Shown here one piece after another: positions 56,930 to 64,000 of a stretch of DNA of 64,000 nt. The notes under the pieces were generated by a model that was not told where the DNA came from, searched no databases, and worked only from the letters and a program-made list of their open reading frames with translations. Position 1 is the first letter of the stretch. The number at the start of each line of letters is the position of its first letter. Origin of the DNA: Hysterangium stoloniferum (lineage: Eukaryota > Basidiomycota > Agaricomycetes > Hysterangiales > Hysterangiaceae); assembly GCA_015178975.1 (NCBI GenBank), contig WHVD01000251.1, positions 1 to 64,000 on the forward strand, read 5' to 3'. The position numbers and the translations under genes were made by a program.

Positions 56930-57450
56930 GGAAGACCCACCAGGCTCTGGACCCTATCCTACATGCACTCAACTCGCTATATCAAGTTACAGCTAAACAG
57001 GAAAACCTGCAGGGACCCGGACATCAAACCTGTCTACACCTGACCCCCTGTGTCTCACACATCAGTCACTGGACCCCACTGGGACCCATGCATGTCAAAG
57101 CCTGTCTATGTCCAATCCCATTCCATGCACCAGTCACCAGACTCCTCCTGGATAACTTGACAGCTCTCTAACTAAGCCCCATTCCCATTATGGTCTAATG
57201 ACCTGTCATGTTTCAGACTCCACCTCCATTCTGTCCCATTCCTAATACCTAGTTTGATGTTTACTCATCTTGTTTCATGATTACTTGTTTAGGATTTCAT
57301 TATTACTGGATTTGGTATAACATACATTCCACAGTCTATATAGTCTGGCAGATATTGTACATACAATCCAGTCAGAAAATCAGCCTAGTTCTCCCCAGTA
57401 ATCTCAGTATATTTTCCACTCCATTCCTCTCTTTGAAACACACTACTATT
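56930..57450 (+). repeat. 5' LTR of element 6, first part (family B)
   Basis: TGTTAGGACTGG to CACACTACTATT, then the Tc1 element. The second part is 59041-59309 (CCTCGTCAGAGCCC to CACCTTAACA). Confidence 0.9.
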
Positions 57451-59040
57451 TACAGTGACTCTCAAAACCTTTTCAATGTTTGACATTTTCATGTTGGCAG
57501 ACTACTACCAGGGGAGAAAAAATAGCAAAATATCTCAAAAGAATACAGTATATAGCTAAACATATGTAGAATCAGTGTCTAGAATATTATTATGTAATAT
57601 CCATTTTTGGGTATGCTAAAAATAGTTTATTCAGGCCTGCTCATTGAAAGGGTTTTGATGCTGATGATTATGATTCAATATATGCAATATTTTAATACTT
57701 GGTATACCCTCCCTTGGCCTTTATGACTGCCTCAATCCTTCTTGGCATGCTTTCAATTAACTCCTGACACTCAGAAGCTGGTATATCTTCCCACTCCTTC
57801 TCTATCCTCTCCCACAACTCCAGAATCCCACTTGGTGCAGTGGCATACTGTCCCAGCTTTCTCTTCAAGTAATCCCATAGATACTCAATTGGATTGAGGT
57901 CTGGAGATTGGGCAGGCCATGGTAGGACAGTCATTCCATTATTTTCAAACCATTCCTTTGCCTTTTTGCAGGTATGTTTTGGATCATTATCCTGCTGAAA
58001 GGGTCCAACTGATGCTGTTTTGGAGGTCTTCATCCAAGATTCTCCTGTAAAGTTCCCCATCCATTCTACCCTCAATCCTGGTGGCATATCCCACACCCTC
58101 CCACATGAAGCACCCCCAAACCATGACAGACCCTCCATCAAACTTCACTGTTCCTTGAACTACCCTCTCATTCAGGCCTTCCCCAGTCTTTTTCCATGCC
58201 CACTTCCTCCCATCTGATCCAAGGTGATTTATTTTAGTCTCATCAGACCATACTGTATAACCCTCCTCCAGTCATCTAAAGTCCAATACTGGTGGGCCAA
58301 AGCAAAGTCAAGCATCTCCTTCATGTGTCTCTTGGACAAAAGTGGCTTCTTCTTCTTCACAACTGCTGTCATCCCTGCACTCTTCAAGCTCTTCCAAACT
58401 GTATGAGTTGGATAGAGTTGTTGGTGATGGTCTGAAGTGTTTTGGCTATGTCAACTGCAGTTTCAGCCCTTCCAGAGATGATCAAGTAGACTGCATGATG
58501 GATGTTGGTGGGAGAGAGCTTCTTGGGATGACCTCCAGTTGATTTTGGGAGGGTAGGAAGGTATTTAGAGCAAAGTCTGGAGATAGTACTAATGCTAATA
58601 GCAGTTATTGAGGCAATGTATGGAGTGGAATGGCCATCTTCAAGCTGGGAGATAATGTATTGCTGCTGATCAGGTGTGATGGAGTGCATGATAGATTGCT
58701 GGTAATGAAAAGAGCTAGGAATGTCAGAATTGACTATAAATCAACAAGTCACATGACCATGTTGAATACAATCAACAAAATCATGTGATTTGGCCAGTTA
58801 ATATAGCATATATTGCATCATAATCATCAGCATCAAAGCCTTTTCAATGAGCAGGCCTGAATAAACTATTTTTAGCATACCCAAAAATGGATATTACATA
58901 ATAGTACTTTAGACACTGATTCTACACATGTTTAGCTATATACTGTATTTGTTTGAGATTTCTTGCTATTTTATCTCCCCTGGTAGTGGCCTGCCAATAT
59001 GCAAATGTCAAATATTGAAAAGGTTTTGAGAGTCACTGTA
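57451..59040 (-). mobile_element. Tc1/mariner element 3 (1590 bp, long terminal repeats)
   Basis: TACAGTGACTCTC to GAGAGTCACTGTA with TA at both ends; inverted repeats of about 215 bp (57451-57670 and 58820-59040). Each repeat has the tip CAAAACCTTTTCAATG at its outer end and an inverted version at the inner end. The LTR rejoins across it (TATTTA, then CCTC). Confidence 0.93.
57692..58689 (-). pseudogene. Transposase of Tc1 element 3
   Basis: Starts MHSITPDQQQYIISQLEDGH at 58689; helix-turn-helix STPYIASITAISISTISRL; a shift near 58400 breaks the frame. The C-terminal frame (58141-57692) has the second Asp in FQQDNDPKHTCKKAKEW and Glu in SPDLNPIEYLWDYLKRKL, ending GGYTKY. The first catalytic Asp region near 58245 (WSDETKI) is in a separate short frame. 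Confidence 0.87.
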
Positions 59041-59309
59041 CCTCGTCAGAGCCCACAGGCTCTGACCTATCTATCGCTCAACCTCCAACCCATCACCCAA
59101 CCCCTTGACCTCCATGGGATTCCTGCAATCGACCCTCCAACCCCTTGACCCACCAACTACTCCCAGACTCCCCAGGATTCCTGTCCACCTGTCTGAAATT
59201 GGATGCCACAATCTCATGAGGGCACAGCCTATAAGCTGAAGCCAAGTCCTACCAGATTATCTGTGGGTTTCTCTGGAAACCCTCCACTAAGCACGCATGC
59301 ACCTTAACA
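59041..59309 (+). repeat. 5' LTR of element 6, second part
   Basis: Contains GCACAGCCTATAAGCTGAAG and GGTTTCTCTGGAAACC and ends CACCTTAACA; the leader GTATTTTCTGACTGAGACTC follows as in element 4. Confidence 0.9.
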
Positions 59310-59342
59310 GTATTTTCTGACTGAGACTCACAGATTGTCAAT

Positions 59343-61388
59343 ATGCCACCAAGAAGAAAAGCACCTGTACAGGAATCATTACCTGGACCTGTTAAGGGTG
59401 CGTACATGGAGGGTTTCTGGAGAAACCCGTGGGAAAGCCAGTAGGACTTGGCTTCAGCTTATAGGCTGCTTGCAAGATTGTCTTGTCCAATTTCAAATGG
59501 GTGGACGGGAATCCTGGGGAGTCTGGGCAGGGTTTGTGGGTCAAGAGGTCAGGGAGTCGAGATAGATAGGTCAGAGGTTGAGTGATAGATGCATCGGAGC
59601 CCATGGGCTCCGACTAGTAAGAGTGGTGTGATTCAAAGAGGTTATTTAGAGCAGAAAATGTACTAAGATTACTGGGGAGAATCTAAGCTGATTTTCTGAC
59701 TGGATTGTATGTACAACATCTGCCAGGCTATATAGACTGTGGAATAAATAACATACCAAATCCAGTAATAATGAAAACTAAACTAGCAAACATACAACAA
59801 GATACATAAGTAAACACCAAACTTGGTGTTAGGAACAGGTGGAATGGAGAAGAGTCCAAATTGTGACAGGTCATAAAATCATAACGGGAACAGAGTGGGA
59901 GTGGAGTCCAAATCGTGACAGGTCATTTGACTATAATGGGAATGGGGCTCAGTTAGAGGGCTGATGGGTTTTCTGAGTGGGGTCCGGTGACTGATGCCTG
60001 GGACAGGGTTGGACATAGACAGGGATGGAGTCTGGTAGGTATTCTGGTGACTGATACACAAAGTGATGAATGTCAAATGTGGACAGGTCTGACATATGGA
60101 GTCTGGCGGGAATTCCAGTAAACTGACAATTGGTGCATATAGAGTGTGGGTGCATATAAGTTAGTGCCCAGAGTCCGGTGGGAATTCCAGTTGTAACGGT
60201 GGACCCTCAACTCTTCATTCCCCACTTATGTACTTTGTATACCAGCCAGACACTCACAAACCAGCCAGGTGCCATGGATACCCCATATCAAAGAAGTCCC
60301 AGAAAACCTGGAGGAATCTGACCATGAGGATGAGTCTATGGTCCCTGACAAGGGCTAAGGTGTTGAAAATTCCCTATATAATGATCGACTGCTGCTTTCA
60401 GATCCCACTTCTGAGTTGTTAGCAATCACTTTAGAAATATTGATGAATCACATGCTCAGAGAAGGTAAAAAGAAGGATCCAGAACCTCCATGGTCAAAGT
60501 CAATGCTCTGGAACCCTTCACAGGTTCCAATCCCAGCACACTTTCCACTGTCCTCATACAATGTCACTTTAATTTCTATGATTGATCTGCTGCATTCTCC
60601 AGACTCCCAAAGTCAATTACACACTTTCATACCTCTCAGGATCTGTGTTGAAATGGTTCAAACTGGCTTTTAGCAGACTTTCCAAGGAAGAGCCGCTCTG
60701 GCTAGAAGATTGGAATGCATTTGTTGAGGAACGAGAAACAAACTTTGGCCCATATGACCTGACCGGAGAAGGTGAGAATAGCCTCACCAATCTTTGTATG
60801 AAGGACAGCCAGCACATCATAGACTATATTGTCCAATTCAATAATCTTGCAGCTCGTTGTCAATGGGGCAATCCCACTCTCTGCCACCAGTTCTATGCCG
60901 GTCTGCTATCCCACCTTAAGGATGAAGTCTCAAAAGGTGAAGATGGCAAACCAAAAACACTGTCCTGCATGTGCCTCAAGGCTCAAAATGTGGACACATG
61001 CTATTGGGAACATCATGCAGAAGTTGCCTGTGAGACCTCTGTGGACAAGGTTAAGAAGTTCATGGCCAACAAGCCCAACAACAACACCCCATCTACCAGC
61101 AACCAAAACTCCATGCACTCCAAATGGAAGAATGACAAGAAGTCCTCCTCCAACAACAACAACAACAACAAAGGTCAGCAGTCCAGCAAGCAAACTGGAA
61201 AACCTGACCTTACAGGCAAGCTTGGACCTGATGGCAAACTTACCCCACAGGAAAGGCAGTGGCATATGGACAACAGCCTTTGTCTCTTGTGTGGAAAACC
61301 TGGTCATCAAGTTCCAGAATGTCTGTTGGCAAAAGCAACTCTACAAAGGGTCATACAGCCAAAATTTCCTCCACAGAATCCCTGTTGA
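59343..61388 (+). pseudogene. gag of element 6 (split by a solo LTR)
   Basis: MPPRRKAPVQESLPGP, an LTR at 59390-60200, then the acidic N-terminus with a single copy of the 30-residue unit, and an open frame 60582-61388. That frame has LSYLSGSVLKWFKLAF, WLEDWNAFVEERETNFGPYD, YIVQFNNLAARCQWGN, FYAGLLSHLKDEV, an Asn run (AAC repeats near 61152-61170) and an intact CCHC knuckle CLLCGKPGHQVPEC. Codon after YWE is CAT, not TGA. Stops in the first half (for example TAA near 60357). Confidence 0.85.
59390..60200 (-). repeat. Solo LTR, family B, inside gag of element 6
   Basis: On plus TGTTAAGGGTGCG to TTGTAACGGT; duplication GGACC at 59385-59389 and 60201-60205. The last bases differ from the usual TAACA. 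Confidence 0.92.
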
Positions 61389-61399
61389 AGGACAAACTG

Positions 61400-63659
61400 G
61401 TTTCCAATCCAGAAGAGTAAGCAACCCCAAGGACTCCACATGGGTTGGGGGTTGTGTTACCTCTCTGTGCATTCATGAGTTTACTCATCTTAATGCATCC
61501 GCTCTTTTGAACTCTGACTCATTTTTTATTAAACTTATGTCTAATATGATTCCAAAATTCATTTTTTCAGCACTCATAAATTCCTGCTTGACTCATTGTT
61601 TTTTAGATACAAAATTCACACAAAAAAATCTGTTATCAACTTATCCAATAAATCCAGTCAGACTCTGACTTTTTGATGGCACAAGTAATTTGGTTATCAC
61701 CCAAGCTTGCAACCTATCTATCCAGTTCCTGTGTGGAACATCTCAGTTGGTCACTTGTCCTAGGACATAACTGGCTTACCTGATACAATCCATTGACTGG
61801 GTATCAAACAGTATAACTTTCTGGACACCTGCAGCACCCAAGATAATTGTATCTGACATGGGCTCCACAGCACTATGGCCTTCCTGGCCCCTGTGATCCC
61901 TATGGCATCCATGGCTTCCCCACGGCACCTCCGTCTATTTCTCTCATTAATGCTGCAGTATTTATTAGAGGTATATTCACTTCTATCTAAAGAGACAGCA
62001 ACATAGTCGCATGTCAACAGGTCTAACAATGGACAAAGGACCACAAAAGTGGATGGATCCCAGGCATTCACTATCAATTTGAAAATTGATGAAGCAACCG
62101 GTTGTTTTTCAACTCTGGCATCTGAGCAATCCACTGACTAGAAGGCATCCCCAAGAAATATCATGATTTCATGGATGTTTTCAGTAAGCACCCACAGAGA
62201 TTACGACTTGAAAATCAACCTTGAAGAAGGTGCCCAGCCATCCCTTACCCACTGTCCTCCACAGAACTTTCCACAATCCGGGATTTTGTGGATGAACATT
62301 TGTCCATGGGTTTTATCAGACTCTCAAAGTCTCCTTTTGGAGCACCTGTTCTGTTTGTTAAGAAAAAGGATGGATCCCTTCGACTATGTGTTGATTTCAG
62401 AGGACTCAATGCTGTTACACAGAAGGATAAGTATCTACTCCCACTTATATCTGACCTGCTCAACACTCCACAGAATGCCCAGATTTATACCAAGATAGAC
62501 CTTAAACATACCTACCACTTGGTCCAGATCTCCATGGGAGATGAGTGGAAAACCACTTTCAAAACCCATTATAGGGCCTTTGAGTGGTTGGTGATGCCCT
62601 TTGGGCTCACCAATGCTCTGTTTGTTTTTCAACATTTTATTTTCTCTGACATGCTTGATGTATGTGTCATTGTTTACTTGGATGACATTCTTTTCTACTC
62701 CAAGGACCCCACAGTACATGACAAACAGGTCCACAAAGTTCTCTGGAGACTCAGACAACATGGTCTATTCGCAAATGGAAAAAAATGTACTTTTGACACA
62801 GACTCCGTAGAACATCTAAGTTTCATAATGGGACCTGATGGACTCCATATGGATGAAGCCAAAGTACAAGTCATCAAACATTGGCTGGAACCCAGAAAAG
62901 TCAAAGATATACAGTCTTTCCTCAGCTTTGCCAATTTTTACCAATGGTTTATCCATGGATATTCTGAAATCACAGTCCCCCTTACTCATCTTACATGCAA
63001 GGGCACTCCATGGAGTTTTGATGATAAGTGTCAAAAAGCTTTCAATCTTTTAAAAAATTCCTTTTCATCAGCTCCAATCCTTTCACATTGGAAACTGGAC
63101 TTTCTGCTCATTGTTGAGAGGGACACCTCAGACTATGCACTTGGAGCTATACTGTCTATCCAGGACTCCAACAGAGAAGTCCACCCTGTGGCTTTTCTGT
63201 CCTGGACTTTCACCAGACCAGAGCTCAATTATGATGTTCATGACAAGGAACTCCTAGCAATTTTTGCAGCTTTCAAATCATGGCAACACTATTTGGAGGG
63301 CTCAGGAATAATTGACATTGTAACAGATCACAAAAAACCTGGAATATTTTTCAACTATGAAAACTTTGACCTGCAAGCAAGCTTATTGGTCCAAATAGCT
63401 ATCAGCCTTTAATATGATTCTCTGTTTTCAACCCAGCTGCCTTGGTGGCAAACCTGACACTTTGACTAGATGATGGGATGTCTATCCAAAAGAGGGGAGC
63501 AATGACTATGCCACAGTAAGCCCACACAACTTGAAACCCATTTTCATGAACCAGCACCATACCGCATCAGTCCATGCAATTTTTCTCATCCATCCCATCA
63601 TCTGTGGAATTATCATTATGGATAATGAGAAACATTAAGATATTCTGTTGGCAATTCTG
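61400..63659 (+). pseudogene. pol of element 6: protease, RT, RNase H, linker
   Basis: Protease area [16 protein letters not shown] (the usual DSG reads NSC); then a 374-residue open frame 62288-63412 with [75 protein letters not shown], RNase H VERDTSDYALGAILSI and ELLAIFAAFKSWQHYLEGSG, VTDHK. A 70-bp insertion lies at 61971-62040. The linker ends at DNEKH near 63640, after which similarity stops. The protease site change and the shifts make it inactive. Confidence 0.87.
61971..62040 (+). other. 70-bp unique insertion within pol
   Basis: Compared with 24540-24560, exactly 70 bp are added between ATTAGAG and CCACAAAAG. It starts GTATATTC and contains TCTAAC near the end, like an intron, but ends AAAGGA rather than a clean AG. 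Confidence 0.5.
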
Positions 63660-64000
63660 CTAGGGAGGTTGTCCATAATCATTATAATATCAAATGTTTA
63701 CTAATAAAAGCAAAATTGCTACAAAACTCCATCTTTAAATAACAGTATCTATTCTGAGACTATTATATTGTTAGCCACCAATCATAAGAAACAATTTGTA
63801 ATCCTGACTGCATTACCACATGGACCTCATCGCCGATCGTGCTATCATTATCTCCCAATCGCCATCACATTGTTCCTCCGACTTGATTGAAATCTACCGT
63901 CTCACCTCTCTGCCTTGACCCCTTTTGTTCTTCCTATTTCTTGTTCCTAAAACCCCAATGAACACCACTCCATTGTTGACTGCAGGTATATTAGATTGAC
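63660..64000. other. Unassigned DNA after element 6
   Basis: Not similar to other parts of the window and richer in CpG (ATCGCCGATCGTGC). No coding frame of note before the window ends. Confidence 0.4.

Larger units (their letters stand above)
56930..63659 (+). mobile_element. Ty3/gypsy chromovirus element 6 (LTR family B), 3' end missing
   Basis: 5' LTR in two pieces (56930-57450 and 59041-59309), leader, gag (from 59343, split by a solo LTR), pol to the RNase H-integrase linker near 63659, where similarity ends. No integrase, chromodomain or 3' LTR is in the window. The RT frame is long and retains YLDD. Confidence 0.87.

Overview
This window reads as a transposon-packed stretch of a fungal nuclear genome, most likely a filamentous ascomycete. 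The one clear host gene (44907-46629, minus strand) is a ZRC1/COT1-type vacuolar zinc transporter with six introns of 48-57 nt. Almost everything else is Ty3/gypsy chromovirus sequence, Tc1/mariner elements and their debris. The heavy LTR load and strong CpG decay of older copies recall truffle-type genomes, but that is only an impression.

Layout. 1-3452: 3' half of a CpG-rich chromovirus (element 1, LTR family A) on plus; it truncates element 2. 3453-8146: element 2 on minus (gag, pol, LTR family D). 8147-9272: an LTR scrap, then a weakly coding stretch. 9273-30881: a nest in which an AT-rich inverted-repeat element (X) is split by chromovirus element 4 (9706-30776, LTR family B). The 5' LTR of element 4 is split by a non-autonomous Tc1-like element (10178-22060), which holds chromovirus element 3 (10410-20087) and a Tc1 element (20146-21727). 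Element 3 holds two further LTRs. 30882-44906: solo LTRs, pol fragments, a foldback element and unassigned AT-rich DNA. 44907-49083: the transporter gene and intergenic DNA with normal CpG. 49430-56690: decayed copia, Tc1 and nested LTRs. 56690-63659: chromovirus element 6, its 5' LTR split by a Tc1 element and its gag by a solo LTR. 63660-64000: unassigned.

The most notable system is a spliced gene on the strand opposite to gag-pol, lying between the pol stop and the 3' LTR. The copy at 1580-2514 is uninterrupted: three exons giving a 274-residue protein with an N-terminal charged coiled coil, an acidic patch and a Zn(II)2Cys6-like cluster. Decayed copies sit at the same place in elements of both LTR families A and B. 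The Tc1-like elements share another unusual trait: each roughly 210-bp terminal repeat carries a second, inverted copy of its own tip. Many insertion events can be ordered from intact 5-bp or TA target-site duplications.

Internal pol and gag sequences were read by homology between copies inside this window plus family knowledge; no database was consulted.
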